Assembly: GCA_041907665.1 (NCBI GenBank)
Contig: JAYRGW010000003.1
Location: 62,001-126,000 of the forward strand
Reading direction: 5' to 3'
Length of the DNA stretch: 64,000 nt
Source: JAAYUD01 sp041907665
Lineage (GTDB): Bacteria > Bacteroidota > Bacteroidia > Bacteroidales > Bacteroidaceae
Shown here: in pieces, positions 9,601 to 17,643 of the stretch
Layout: each line of letters begins with the position of its first letter
How positions within the stretch are numbered: position 1 is the stretch's first letter
Position numbers and translations under genes: made by a program
Notes under the pieces: generated by a model
The model's input: the letters and a program-made list of their open reading frames with translations, nothing else
What the model was told of the DNA's origin: nothing
Databases searched by the model: none

Positions 9601-10101
9601 GCCGGATACACCATTGATAATGAAAATAAAGCTATTGCAATGACTGAGGCTCCCGAAAAATTGAAACAGTTTGTAAAACAACGTACCCGCTGGAGTTTCG
9701 GTGTAATGCAAACATTTTGGAAACATCGTGATGCATTGGTATCCAAAAAATACAAAGGGCTTGGGTTATGGGCTTTACCAAACATGCTGATATTCCAATT
9801 TATCATACCAACTTTCTCACCACTTGCCGATTTGTTCATGATCATCGGACTATTTTCGGGCAATGCAGGAAAGATCTTCACCTATTATTTAATCTTTATG
9901 ATCGTTGATGCAAGTATTTCTATCGTAGCATACATTTTCGAGAGAGAAAAGCTATGGATACTGCTTTGGATTATTCCACAACGCTTCTGCTATCGTTGGA
10001 TTATGTATGTAGTACTCTTTAAGAGTTACAAAAAGGCCCTTAAAGGAGAGCTGCAAACGTGGGGAGTGCTAAAACGTACCGGCAATGTGGGCGATATTTA
10101 A
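6685..10101 (+). CDS. Three-domain GH18-like / polysaccharide deacetylase / GT2 glycosyltransferase fusion
   Basis: This 1138-residue membrane protein has an N-terminal membrane segment (about 20-45). A GH18-like barrel follows (about 90-435); its motif ends in NIDIE with the likely catalytic Glu235, although the first Asp of the usual DxxDxDxE is missing. Next is a NodB/CE4 deacetylase (about 500-690) with TFDDGPD, HTFTH, RAPYN, DPEDW and LLHDAG, all expected metal and catalytic motifs. A second membrane segment lies at about 728-755. The family-2 glycosyltransferase (about 780-1010) has VPAYNEE, VDDGS, DADTK, EDCDL and the processive-type QRTRW. More membrane helices end the protein. This composition suggests synthesis, deacetylation and trimming of a beta-linked GlcNAc polymer, as PgaB and PgaC do in separate proteins. 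The polymer itself is inferred. Confidence 0.88.
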   Translation: MAKQIFQTDSTSRWNKFKWSMRFVIFIAVILVAVFITMVIIDNMPNLPFRQDYRSVVTASKPYLKENKLSKEYKGFRSFFKEKKQHSNYAQENAAYLKRVKRFKGNVDMVTEKYIASWNKFDAGIRSAFYVSWDPKSLFSLKQNISKLNLVIPEWFFINPKTDKLEINIDPKGYDLMKKSGVPVMPILSNNYQQDFRPEGIGRILHNSKKRKELINNVLQQCLKNKFIGINIDIENLSESSDEYLTVFVKELSHEFHSKGLFVSQDVAPFNKDYNLKELAKYNDYIFLMAYDEHMILGEAGPISSQQWIQAAVDNLTEKVPEEKVVLGLGAYGYDWTDKGNENTSVSYREALSTASDTEAKITFDEDTYNLNYAYQDDDNVVHQVYFTDAATHFNTMRFGTEYGLAGFSVWRLGSEDNRLWQFYNKDMSHSAAARFRIGDLESLPGSDDVNYLGEGEVLDALSTPHPGSVNIEMDNSNILISDENYQSIPSSYQIRKYGKAGKKQLLLTFDDGPDETWTPKILNILSKYNIHAAFFMVGLQIEKNLPLVKQIYEDGHYIGNHTFTHRNVAKNTPERTFMELSLTRLLIECITGHSTILFRAPYNADSDPASMEEIVPIVLARQQNYLDVGESIDPEDWQVGIKADEIFRRVIKGVEQGNGNIILLHDAGGDTRVETVKALPRIIEYLKKKGYSFITLSQFLGKSRDQLMPSIPKGEEYYAMQANLTLATIIYEITNFLTALFIIFIILGIGRLLFMLILTIREKRKDKTLVYNPIDFENAPLVSIIVPAYNEEVNAVSSLKNLLEQDYPNFNVIFVDDGSKDETYKRVCDAYSDNPKMKLLTKPNGGKASALNYGIANTDAEYVVCIDADTKLYHNAVSLMMIHFFNDTEESIGAVAGNVKVGNQRNMLTKWQAIEYTTSQNFDRLAYSNINAITVVPGAIGAFRKKAIEKAGGLTTDTLAEDCDLTIRILKAGYTIDNENKAIAMTEAPEKLKQFVKQRTRWSFGVMQTFWKHRDALVSKKYKGLGLWALPNMLIFQFIIPTFSPLADLFMIIGLFSGNAGKIFTYYLIFMIVDASISIVAYIFEREKLWILLWIIPQRFCYRWIMYVVLFKSYKKALKGELQTWGVLKRTGNVGDI

Positions 10102-10111
10102 CTATAAAACA

Positions 10112-10522
10112 ATGACAATGGTAAAAACTAAAAAGGTTCTTCCTCTATTAATAACTGTTGCATCCTACTTATTATGTGTAGGATGTAGCAGCACCAAATT
10201 TAATCATGGAGTGCCTAAACAATACTACATACAGTTTCAAGGTGGACAAACAGGAGACCATCAAGCGGTATCTCTTAAAAAAGATTCTACCCAATACAAC
10301 CCTAGAACTCTTATTATTTATTATAATCAAGATAATGGGAAAAAGAACATAGTAGAAGCTGTAAAACAATATGGAGCAACAATACTATATACATATAGTA
10401 ACATAAACGGTATTGCCATATCTATTCCGGAAAATAAAACTCTAGAAGAGTCTATCCAATATTTTAAAAAGATAAAGGGAGTTTTGGAAGTCACCAAAGA
10501 CTACAAATACAAAATAGACTAA
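10112..10522 (+). CDS. Small lipoprotein resembling a subtilisin propeptide (I9-like) fold
   Basis: This protein of about 136 residues has a signal peptide ending in a lipobox-like LCVGC, so it is probably lipid-anchored. The C-terminal half (AVKQYGATILYTYSNINGIA, then a SIPE turn and a KKIKGVLEVTKD segment) has the order seen in inhibitor I9/subtilisin propeptide domains, including the final VxxVxxD-like strand. No protease follows it. Its frame can be extended upstream to 10085, overlapping the fusion gene, but the ATG at 10112 or 10118 fits the signal peptide better. It is probably co-transcribed with the glycosyltransferase fusion. Its function is unknown; the fold assignment is inference from pattern only. 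Confidence 0.65.
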   Translation: MTMVKTKKVLPLLITVASYLLCVGCSSTKFNHGVPKQYYIQFQGGQTGDHQAVSLKKDSTQYNPRTLIIYYNQDNGKKNIVEAVKQYGATILYTYSNINGIAISIPENKTLEESIQYFKKIKGVLEVTKDYKYKID

Positions 10523-10529
10523 TAACATT

Positions 10530-10575
10530 TGACATGTACTGAATAAATTTGTGCCAACTTCTTCAGTACATGTCA
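10530..10575. repeat. 14-bp perfect inverted repeat between convergent genes
   Basis: TGACATGTACTGAA (10530-10543) and its exact complement (10562-10575) flank an 18-base spacer. It lies 8 bases after the lipoprotein stop and has no T-tract, so it may be a weak terminator, an RNA 3' end or a protein-binding site. Confidence 0.65.
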
Positions 10576-10765
10576 GTCGTATATTAATTATTTCAACACC
10601 GTACAGAGTTCATATAAAGTACTCAGTATTATCGCATAAATTCTTCAATTGGCTATATCAACAATATAGTATTCTGTTCGAACATCAACGGCCTATTCTA
10701 GCTTTTAACTTCAATGTTCTGCTAGCCTAGAAGTATAAGTATATTACTTCTTTTGTTCCGGCAAA

Positions 10766-11569
10766 TCAACGCTTGCTATAATGATTTAAATAGTTTGCTA
10801 CAAACAAACATGCAGGAGCACAAACCTGTCCATGATCAAATCCTTGCATTTCGTAAAGCTTCACATTTTTATTACCAAGATTGCGCAACACAGATTCGAG
10901 CAAAGCATTTTCTTCATATCTTGAAGCCATCTCTAAATATTTATCTCCGGTAAGCAATATGATGGGAGGCGTATCTCTGCGAGCCTTATTAACAGGAGCA
11001 TATTCGTCGACAACAGGAATGCCATCAGGTAATCCTCTCTCCTTTCGAATGGTGAAATGAGTTACAGTTTGCCCACTAATAGGAAGATAGGCAGCTATTT
11101 TATCGGCATCAACCCCAAAACGGTTCAGATATTGCTTATCCATGGCCAACATCAATGTCAGATAACCGCCAGCCGAATGGCCCGATACAAAAACTCTATC
11201 GGCACATCCACCATAGTCGGCAATATGTTTTACTACCCATGCAACAGCTTCCGCCGCATCAATAATATAAGAAGGATTTTTGGCACATGGACTCAAACGA
11301 TAGTTAACAGCGACAATTGCAAAACCTTGGTTCTTCAATTGCTCGGGAAAACTCTTATTTCCACTTTCCAATCCTCCGCCATGAAACCATACGACTGTCG
11401 AAAAATCTTTCTTTCCTACCGGATAATATATATCAAGTTTACAACGATCTTTGCGATAGGCATCCTGCTCCGTAGTACTTGTATACGGAATATTATTTTC
11501 CACCTTATATGTTTGGGCACATAAAGCCGCCCCATAAAGAAGAAATAGAAAAGTAAGTAATTGTTTCAT
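10766..11569 (-). CDS. Secreted alpha/beta-hydrolase (BD-FAE-like esterase)
   Basis: This 267-residue protein has an N-terminal signal peptide (MKQLLTFLFLLYGAALCAQ). The oxyanion-hole motif is VVWFHGGGLESG and the nucleophile elbow is SGHSAGG. The distal half has LLTGDKYLEM and a conserved His in GFDHGQV, which complete the Ser-Asp-His triad. The arrangement is that of the HGGG esterases, which in Bacteroidetes often remove acyl groups from polysaccharides. It stands alone on the minus strand and faces the upstream lipoprotein tail to tail. Substrate unknown. Confidence 0.82.
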   Translation of the reverse strand: MKQLLTFLFLLYGAALCAQTYKVENNIPYTSTTEQDAYRKDRCKLDIYYPVGKKDFSTVVWFHGGGLESGNKSFPEQLKNQGFAIVAVNYRLSPCAKNPSYIIDAAEAVAWVVKHIADYGGCADRVFVSGHSAGGYLTLMLAMDKQYLNRFGVDADKIAAYLPISGQTVTHFTIRKERGLPDGIPVVDEYAPVNKARRDTPPIILLTGDKYLEMASRYEENALLESVLRNLGNKNVKLYEMQGFDHGQVCAPACLFVANYLNHYSKR

Positions 11570-11579
11570 TGGTTTTAGA

Positions 11580-11611
11580 AATTAAAAGAGACGCAATGAT
11601 ATTGCGTCTCT
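11580..11611 (-). terminator. Terminator of the bamD-rpoZ-DUF4293 operon
   Basis: AGAGACGCAAT (11587-11597) and its perfect 11-bp complement (11601-11611) surround a 3-base loop. On the minus strand the stem is followed by TTTTAAT. It lies 28 bases past the end of the DUF4293 gene. Confidence 0.8.
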
Positions 11612-11639
11612 AAAACAATAATATGATAATGTATATTCG

Positions 11640-12086
11640 TTATCTCAAATGGTTCAAAGAACGCACCAAAGTTTCATCCTTACGAATTGCTCTATATGCC
11701 AAAATATTGAGTACAATAGTAAGCAATGGCAAAAAAGCTGTCCAATTGACAGAATAAGTAACTTTAAATTCGCCTTTATAAAGGAAAATATATGAAACCA
11801 ATGCTATATAAAACGCTATTTGAAGCAGAGTGTTGAAAGTAACCAAGCGCATCTGAAGCAAGCGATTACGATACAGAATAAGTGCAATGATTTCACATAT
11901 CACAGCAATGAAAAGGATAACCGATATAGCAAGCGTGTGATGAAAATCGGGACCTATTTGCACACCCCGAAAATCAAAAGATGAAATGTTGGTACCCAGC
12001 ACAAAATAGCCTAAAGGAAAACATAACATCAAAACAAACAATACGATAGAGCCTATTAAATATATAGTCTGAACACGCTGAATCAT
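11640..12086 (-). CDS. DUF4293 family membrane protein
   Basis: This 148-residue protein has four predicted membrane helices (about 8-30, 50-70, 80-102, 108-130) and begins MIQRVQTIYLIG, the typical opening of the Bacteroidetes DUF4293 family. No enzymatic motif is visible. It is the last gene of the bamD-rpoZ operon, starting 18 bases after the rpoZ stop. Its role is unknown. The conserved position with bamD and rpoZ is common in Bacteroides. Confidence 0.8.
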   Translation of the reverse strand: MIQRVQTIYLIGSIVLFVLMLCFPLGYFVLGTNISSFDFRGVQIGPDFHHTLAISVILFIAVICEIIALILYRNRLLQMRLVTFNTLLQIAFYIALVSYIFLYKGEFKVTYSVNWTAFLPLLTIVLNILAYRAIRKDETLVRSLNHLR

Positions 12087-12104
12087 TCAATATCTCCTTC
12101 TAAT

Positions 12105-12443
12105 TTACTTATCTAATTTATCTTTCTCTTTTGCAGGATTACGGAAATAAACTTTTCCGGTAAGAAATTCCTGAATAGCGATCAATACGGGTTTCGGCAA
12201 TTTCTCATAATAACGTGAAATCTCAATTTGCTCTCTATTCTCGAAAACTTCCTCAAGATTATCGTTATAAGAAGCAAACTCAGACAATTTCTTCGAAAGA
12301 TCATTCTTAATCTCTACGCTAATTTGATTTGCCCGCTTGCCAATGATAGCAAGACTTTCATAGACATTACCTGTAGGTTCGCTAAATTTCTCCATATCGC
12401 GAACTACAGTAGTAGTTGGTGCATTTGTTTTTTTGTAATCCAT
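12105..12443 (-). CDS. rpoZ: RNA polymerase omega subunit (Rpb6/RpoZ-like)
   Basis: This 112-residue protein carries the omega/Rpb6 signature region: NVYESLAIIGKRANQIS (about 26-42), matching the helix that clasps the beta' subunit, followed by an acidic and variable tail. The Bacteroidetes version is longer at the C terminus than the E. coli protein. It promotes assembly of core RNA polymerase. It lies 5 bases downstream of bamD in one operon. Confidence 0.85.
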   Translation of the reverse strand: MDYKKTNAPTTTVVRDMEKFSEPTGNVYESLAIIGKRANQISVEIKNDLSKKLSEFASYNDNLEEVFENREQIEISRYYEKLPKPVLIAIQEFLTGKVYFRNPAKEKDKLDK

Positions 12444-12448
12444 ACGAC

Positions 12449-13258
12449 TTATTTATCTTTAACTTTCGAATTTGATTCTTCAAATATTTTACCGGCTTCC
12501 TTAATATATTTACTCTTTGGAAACTCATTCTTGAATCCGTAATATTCATCTATCGCGTCGCGATAACGATCGGCTTTCTTCTCTTGTATACTATTAATAG
12601 CAATCTCATACTTGGATCGAAGAATAAGCATTGACAATTCCTCACGATATTTAGTATACGGATAATCTTTAAGAGCATCTTGCGAAACAATAACACAAGA
12701 TTGATAATTATTTCCGAGATAAGTACCCAGATTATAGTATAGACGGGCATTATAGACCTCTTTCAATACCAATTTGTCTTGCAATTCAAATATCATATTC
12801 TGAGCGACAACTTTGCGTTTGCTTTCTGGAAAATATTCCATAAATAGCTGCAACTGTTGTATGGCAGAATAAGTATTAGTTTGGTCAAGCCGTGGCTCAG
12901 CCGTATCAAGATACAATGCTTTACCGGCATAGAAACGAGCTTCTTCCGTATATTCCCCTCTCGGATAAGTCGTATAATAAGTAATAAACGACTGAGAAGC
13001 GGTAGCATAATCTCCTTGACAATAATAAGACATTCCAAGCATATAAAGCGATTCTTCGGCTTGAACCGTTCCCTTCAGAATAGTTATCAACTCATTCAGC
13101 AAGTTTTCAGCCTTCGAATATTTACCTTGGGCATAATAGCACTTGGCAGCTTCGTATTTATACTCGTAATCAGTACTTTTCAACAACGTATTATAACCAT
13201 GACAGGAGGATAACACGACCATGGAAAGTAATAATATAATAATAGTATTCTTCTTCAT
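12449..13258 (-). CDS. bamD: Outer membrane protein assembly lipoprotein BamD
   Basis: This 269-residue lipoprotein has a signal peptide ending in LSSC with the lipidated Cys19. It consists of TPR-like helical pairs (YAQGKYSKAENLLNELI, YYCQGDYATASQSF, YYTTYPRGEYTEEARFYAGK), as in BamD/YfiO. It is a periplasmic-face component of the BAM complex, which inserts beta-barrel proteins. It is first in the operon with rpoZ and a DUF4293 gene. A clear promoter lies 18 bases upstream. Confidence 0.88.
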   Translation of the reverse strand: MKKNTIIILLLSMVVLSSCHGYNTLLKSTDYEYKYEAAKCYYAQGKYSKAENLLNELITILKGTVQAEESLYMLGMSYYCQGDYATASQSFITYYTTYPRGEYTEEARFYAGKALYLDTAEPRLDQTNTYSAIQQLQLFMEYFPESKRKVVAQNMIFELQDKLVLKEVYNARLYYNLGTYLGNNYQSCVIVSQDALKDYPYTKYREELSMLILRSKYEIAINSIQEKKADRYRDAIDEYYGFKNEFPKSKYIKEAGKIFEESNSKVKDK

Positions 13259-13275
13259 GCGTATAAAATATTTTG

Positions 13276-13306
13276 CAAAGGTATGAAAACAGCGCTAATA
13301 AATCAA
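13276..13306 (-). promoter_or_regulatory. Promoter of the bamD operon
   Basis: On the minus strand TTGA (complement of 13303-13306), 19 bases, then TACCTTTG (complement of 13276-13283) match the Bacteroidetes -33/-7 pattern. Confidence 0.75.
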
Positions 13307-13341
13307 CTAATCAACCTTTTTTAATACTAAAAAGTTATGAA

Positions 13342-13767
13342 TTATAACTTATATAAATCACTAGCAGCCAACAAATCAACTTTTTTAGCCGTCAATACCT
13401 CTATGCACCGTTGCAAATTGCTGGGGCGGATAATGACATTGGCCGAATCGCCATTGGCAAATGAGTACATATATTCAATGAAAATTCCTTCATCGGTAAG
13501 GTAGTTGAGCACTTTACTTAAAGCTCCAGGGATATTGGGACAGTTAATGCCGATAACATCGGTAAACTTCACCGCAAAATGATTGGCTCTAAGTGCATCG
13601 TATGCCTTGTCCGGATCGGATACAATACAACGGAGGATTCCAAAATCTGAATTCTCTGCAATGCAAAGAGCAGAAAGATTGATGTCTGCTTTCCCCAATA
13701 CTTCGGTCACCTCTCTAAGACGACCGGATTTATTTTCTAAAAAGATAGAGAGTTGTTTTGTCACCAT
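13342..13767 (-). CDS. Tandem ACT-domain protein
   Basis: This 141-residue protein contains two ACT domains. The first begins KQLSIFLENKSGRLREVTEV and the second about residue 70 (VIGINCPNIPGALSKVLNYL). ACT domains bind amino acids and tune enzymes. In Bacteroidales this protein regularly follows phenylacetate-CoA ligase, as here (12-base gap, same strand), so it is likely to sense an aromatic or branched amino acid for that pathway. No catalytic domain is attached. Confidence 0.85.
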   Translation of the reverse strand: MVTKQLSIFLENKSGRLREVTEVLGKADINLSALCIAENSDFGILRCIVSDPDKAYDALRANHFAVKFTDVIGINCPNIPGALSKVLNYLTDEGIFIEYMYSFANGDSANVIIRPSNLQRCIEVLTAKKVDLLAASDLYKL

Positions 13768-13778
13768 AGTTTTATATA

Positions 13779-15077
13779 TTAAAGTTTTCTATTATCTATC
13801 ACTCGTTTGGCTTTCCCCACGCTGCGTTCTATACTACGTGGTTCAACAAGCTTGACACTGACACCCAATCCAAGTACACTACGCAAGCGATCTACTAATT
13901 TCTTTTTCAAAGCGGTCATCACATTGATTTCGTCCGAATAGCATTCTTCGCGAACTTCCACTTTCAGCTCCATCGTATCGGTGTTATTTTCACGTCCCAC
14001 CGTCAGAAGGAAATGAGGTTCAAATTCTTTCATCTCGAGAATGACAGATTCGATCTGCGTGGGAAATACATTAACGCCTCTGATAATAAGCATATCATCA
14101 CTACGCCCCAAAATACGGTCCATACGGACCAGCGTACGTCCGCAGTCACATTTATCGTAATGAAGAGCTGTAAGGTCGCGAGTTCTATAACGCAACAAAG
14201 GCATGCCCTCCTTAGTGAGATGAGTAAAGACAAGCTCGCCTGTCTTACCTGGTTCTACAGGCTCCAAAGTACTCGGATCTATAATTTCAGGATAATAATG
14301 GTCTTCATTAAGATGTGTACCATTCTGACACTCGCATTCAAATCCGACTCCAGGGCCAGCTATCTCGCTCAGCCCATATATATCGTATGCCTTGATACCA
14401 AGAGTCTGTTCAATCTCATGACGCATATTTTCGGTCCATGGTTCAGCACCGAATGCTCCTATTTTCAATTTAAATTCATCGCGAGGCAAACCGGATTCTT
14501 TAATTGCTTCAGCAAGAAAAAGCGAAAACGAAGGCGTACAACACAAAACGGTTGTTCCAAAATCATGCATCAACTGAATTTGCTTTGTAGTATTACCGCT
14601 CGACATCGGGATGACTGATGCACCGATATTCTCTGCTCCCTGATGAGCGCCAAGTCCACCGGTAAACAAGCCATAGCCATAAGAAATTTGAAAAATATCT
14701 TTTTTACTTGCACCATAAGCTGTAAAGGCACGCGAAATACACTCGGCCCATACGCTTAAATCTTTTCGAGTATAAAGTACAACGGTAGGACGACCGGTAG
14801 TTCCTGAAGAAGCATGTATTCGGACAATCTGACTCATCGGAACAGCGCACAGTCCAAAAGGATAATTGTCACGCAAATCCAATTTTGTAGTAAAAGGCAG
14901 TTTCGTTATATCATCTATTCCCCTAATATCATCGGGGGTCAAATTCATTTCCTGCATCTTTTTACGATAGAAAGGCGTATTATGATAAACATAATCAACC
15001 ATCTTCTTCAGACGAATGTCTTGGATCTTCCGAAGTGTATCACGATCCATACATTCAATGTTCTCATTCCATACCAT
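13779..15077 (-). CDS. paaK: Phenylacetate-CoA ligase
   Basis: This 432-residue enzyme is an ANL-superfamily adenylating ligase. The phosphate-binding loop is SSGTTGRPTVVLYT (about 92-105). The motifs YGLSE (about 236) and YRTRDLT follow, and a C-terminal AMP-binding domain carries DDMLIIRGVNVFP. It forms aryl-CoA thioesters from arylacetates with ATP. In anaerobic Bacteroidales it usually partners indolepyruvate ferredoxin oxidoreductase (iorAB), but no ior genes occur in this window. It is co-transcribed with the ACT protein. A TTACTTTG -7-like box on the minus strand lies at 15163-15170. Confidence 0.9.
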   Translation of the reverse strand: MVWNENIECMDRDTLRKIQDIRLKKMVDYVYHNTPFYRKKMQEMNLTPDDIRGIDDITKLPFTTKLDLRDNYPFGLCAVPMSQIVRIHASSGTTGRPTVVLYTRKDLSVWAECISRAFTAYGASKKDIFQISYGYGLFTGGLGAHQGAENIGASVIPMSSGNTTKQIQLMHDFGTTVLCCTPSFSLFLAEAIKESGLPRDEFKLKIGAFGAEPWTENMRHEIEQTLGIKAYDIYGLSEIAGPGVGFECECQNGTHLNEDHYYPEIIDPSTLEPVEPGKTGELVFTHLTKEGMPLLRYRTRDLTALHYDKCDCGRTLVRMDRILGRSDDMLIIRGVNVFPTQIESVILEMKEFEPHFLLTVGRENNTDTMELKVEVREECYSDEINVMTALKKKLVDRLRSVLGLGVSVKLVEPRSIERSVGKAKRVIDNRKL

Positions 15078-15254
15078 GTTTCTTCAATATTTTATTTTAG
15101 TTTATTATTAAGATTGTGCGTGTTTGTATCGATCCTTTTTCTCTATCTACTATTAACGATTGCAAAGTAACTAAATTAAAAGGGAAAAGTTTTTGTCTTT
15201 CTCGACTATTTTACCGAATATTGCGTAAAATTTCATTAAAACGATTAATCACTC

Positions 15255-17285
15255 ATGAACTTCGAACTTACTTCAGACTATAAACCGACAGGTGATCAAC
15301 CCGAAGCTATTGCGCAACTCACAGAAGGAGTGCAGGATGGAATACCCGCGCAAACATTACTCGGTGTAACCGGCTCCGGAAAAACATTTACGATAGCCAA
15401 TGTCATCGCCAATGTAAACAAGCCGACTCTGATATTAAGTCATAATAAAACCTTAGCTGCCCAGCTATACGGAGAGTTCAAGTCTTTTTTCCCTAATAAT
15501 GCTGTCGAATATTATGTTTCTTACTACGATTACTATCAACCCGAAGCTTATCTTCCAAGCTCGGACACCTACATAGAAAAAGATCTGCAAATCAATGAGG
15601 AAATAGATAGCATGAGACTTGCCGCAACCTCGGCACTGCTTTCCGGACGAAAAGATGTCATTGTCGTTTCATCTGTATCATGTATTTATGGTATGGGAAA
15701 TCCGGCCGAATTTTATAACCATGTCATCACTATCAAAACGCAACAGAAGTTAGACAGAAACGTGTTGCTCCGCAATTTAGTAGACTCTCTCTATCTACGC
15801 AACGATATTGACTTCAAAAGAGGAACTTTTCGAGTAAAAGGCGATACGGTAGATATTTACCTGGCGTATGCCGACACAGCCGTAAGAGTCAGTTTCTGGG
15901 GCGACGAAATTGATGGCATCGAAGAAATTGATGGACTTACCGGGCACACCCTTAGTTCGTTTGAAGAGTATAAAATATATCCGGCCAACCTCTTCATGAC
16001 TTCTAAAGAATCGACCTTACAAGCTATTCATCAGATAGAAGACGACTTGACTAAACAAGTTACCTATTTTGAATCGAATGGACAGATGCTCGAAGCAAAT
16101 AGAATTAAGGAAAGAGTGACTTACGACATGGAAATGATCCGAGAATTGGGACATTGTTCCGGCATCGAAAATTATTCGCGCTATTTTGATGGACGCTCTG
16201 CAGGAACCCGTCCTTATTGCCTACTCGACTTCTTTCCAGAAGATTTTCTGATTGTTGTAGACGAAAGTCATGAAAGTATCCCACAGATTAATGCCATGTA
16301 CGGTGGGGACTATTCGCGTAAAAGAAACTTAGTGGAATATGGTTTCAGATTACCTGCTGCATTGGACAACCGTCCACTTAAGTTCCCAGAATTCGAAGAA
16401 ATGGCAAAGCAGATTATTTTTGTCAGCGCCACACCCGCCAATTATGAACTCCAACGCAGCGAAGGTATCATAGTAGAACAAGTTATCCGACCAACCGGAT
16501 TGCTCGATCCGGAAATAGAAGTACGCCCGAGCCTGAATCAGATAGACGACCTGATGGAGGAAATCCAAATAAGAGTGGAACGCAATGAAAGAGTACTCGT
16601 CACGACACTTACCAAACGAATGGCCGAAGAACTTACCGAATACTTACTGAACAACGGAGTAAAATGCAATTATATCCATAGCGATGTAGACACTGTAGAT
16701 AGAGTAAAAATAATGAGTGACTTACGAGAAGGTATTTATGACGTATTAATTGGGGTCAACCTGCTACGCGAAGGACTAGATCTGCCCGAAGTATCGTTGG
16801 TTGCCATACTCGATGCCGATAAAGAAGGATTCCTCCGCTCCCATCGCTCGCTCACACAAACGGCAGGACGAGCAGCTCGAAATGTGAATGGTAAAGTAAT
16901 TATGTATGCCGACAAAATAACGGATAGCATGAAGAAAACCATCGACGAAACAAACCGTAGACGTGAAAAGCAGCTTAAATATAATGAAGAACATCATATT
17001 ACACCTCGCCAAATAATAAAGGGTAAAAATTTATCGGTATTCGACAGCATGGATGCCAAAAAGCGACTCCGAGAAGAGAAAGCATACATAGAACCGGAAA
17101 TTCCAAATATTGCAGCCGACCCCATTGTTCAATATATGAGTAAAGCGCAAATGGAGAAAAGTATAGATCACACGCGAAAGTTGATGAAAGAAGCCGCGAA
17201 GAAGTTAGATTTCATACAAGCAGCACAATATCGAGATGAAATGCTTAAAATGGAAGATTTGATGAAAGAAAAGTTTCCATCTTAA
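15255..17285 (+). CDS. uvrB: Excinuclease ABC subunit B
   Basis: This 676-residue protein is UvrB, the damage-verifying helicase-like subunit of nucleotide excision repair. The Walker A motif GVTGSGKT is at 37-44. The beta-hairpin region YYDYYQPEAYLP (about 93-104) inserts between DNA strands. DESH is the Walker B motif. The helicase motifs LLREGLDLPEVSLVAILDAD and QTAGRAARN are intact. A C-terminal UVR coiled coil (about 632-667) binds UvrC or UvrA. Length is normal. It is a single-gene unit, followed by a small-RNA gene and repeat copy B. Confidence 0.97.
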   Translation: MNFELTSDYKPTGDQPEAIAQLTEGVQDGIPAQTLLGVTGSGKTFTIANVIANVNKPTLILSHNKTLAAQLYGEFKSFFPNNAVEYYVSYYDYYQPEAYLPSSDTYIEKDLQINEEIDSMRLAATSALLSGRKDVIVVSSVSCIYGMGNPAEFYNHVITIKTQQKLDRNVLLRNLVDSLYLRNDIDFKRGTFRVKGDTVDIYLAYADTAVRVSFWGDEIDGIEEIDGLTGHTLSSFEEYKIYPANLFMTSKESTLQAIHQIEDDLTKQVTYFESNGQMLEANRIKERVTYDMEMIRELGHCSGIENYSRYFDGRSAGTRPYCLLDFFPEDFLIVVDESHESIPQINAMYGGDYSRKRNLVEYGFRLPAALDNRPLKFPEFEEMAKQIIFVSATPANYELQRSEGIIVEQVIRPTGLLDPEIEVRPSLNQIDDLMEEIQIRVERNERVLVTTLTKRMAEELTEYLLNNGVKCNYIHSDVDTVDRVKIMSDLREGIYDVLIGVNLLREGLDLPEVSLVAILDADKEGFLRSHRSLTQTAGRAARNVNGKVIMYADKITDSMKKTIDETNRRREKQLKYNEEHHITPRQIIKGKNLSVFDSMDAKKRLREEKAYIEPEIPNIAADPIVQYMSKAQMEKSIDHTRKLMKEAAKKLDFIQAAQYRDEMLKMEDLMKEKFPS

Positions 17286-17486
17286 ACAATAAAACAGCCC
17301 CAAAAAGAAGAAAAAAATGGAGCCACAACATAAGTAATATATATCTCTGCCCATCGTAATGGCAGTAACAATGAATTTAAAACAGGTATTATATGTATCT
17401 AAAGCAATCAGATAATTTAAAATATATGTATTACATACAATATCTTGTTAATAAACATTATAAAAAGCTTGTTCTCGATGGAATTT
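17286..17486. other. Non-coding stretch after uvrB
   Basis: AT-rich spacer with no supported gene. A short reading frame here (17393-17632) overlaps the small-RNA promoter and shows no protein features. Confidence 0.4.
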
Positions 17487-17517
17487 CTTGCTCATTAACA
17501 AAAAGTGCGTACCTTTG
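17487..17517 (+). promoter_or_regulatory. Promoter of small RNA 1
   Basis: CTTG (17487-17490), 19 bases, TACCTTTG (17510-17517) match the Bacteroidetes promoter pattern; the expected start is near 17521. Confidence 0.75.
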
Positions 17518-17520
17518 CAT

Positions 17521-17585
17521 CAGTGTTTTTCATAGTATTAGATTTAAGGTTAACAAGGTTGGAGTACAGCGGTACTCCTTTTTTT
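17521..17585 (+). ncRNA. Candidate small RNA 1, paralogue of the one at 59866
   Basis: A transcript of about 65 nt is framed by a promoter and an intrinsic terminator. The 5' part (TTTTTCATAGTATTAGATTT then AAGGTTA) is almost identical to the small RNA at 59866-59938. The 3' part is different: a 7-bp stem GGAGTAC (17561-17567) with GTACTCC (17572-17578) and seven T bases. There is no open reading frame of useful length. A shared 5' end with a variable terminator hairpin recalls multi-copy small-RNA families reported in Bacteroides; membership cannot be confirmed here. It lies about 60 bases upstream of repeat copy B, as the other does for copy D. Confidence 0.75.
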
Positions 17586-17643
17586 ATACCCTTTCGCCAT
17601 GTATTTATTCTCAGACCATGGCTCACCAATAAAATTTAAAGTA

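Noticed and set aside
17393..17632. 79-codon frame after uvrB
   Set aside because: It crosses the small-RNA promoter and terminator, with no ribosome site or domain.
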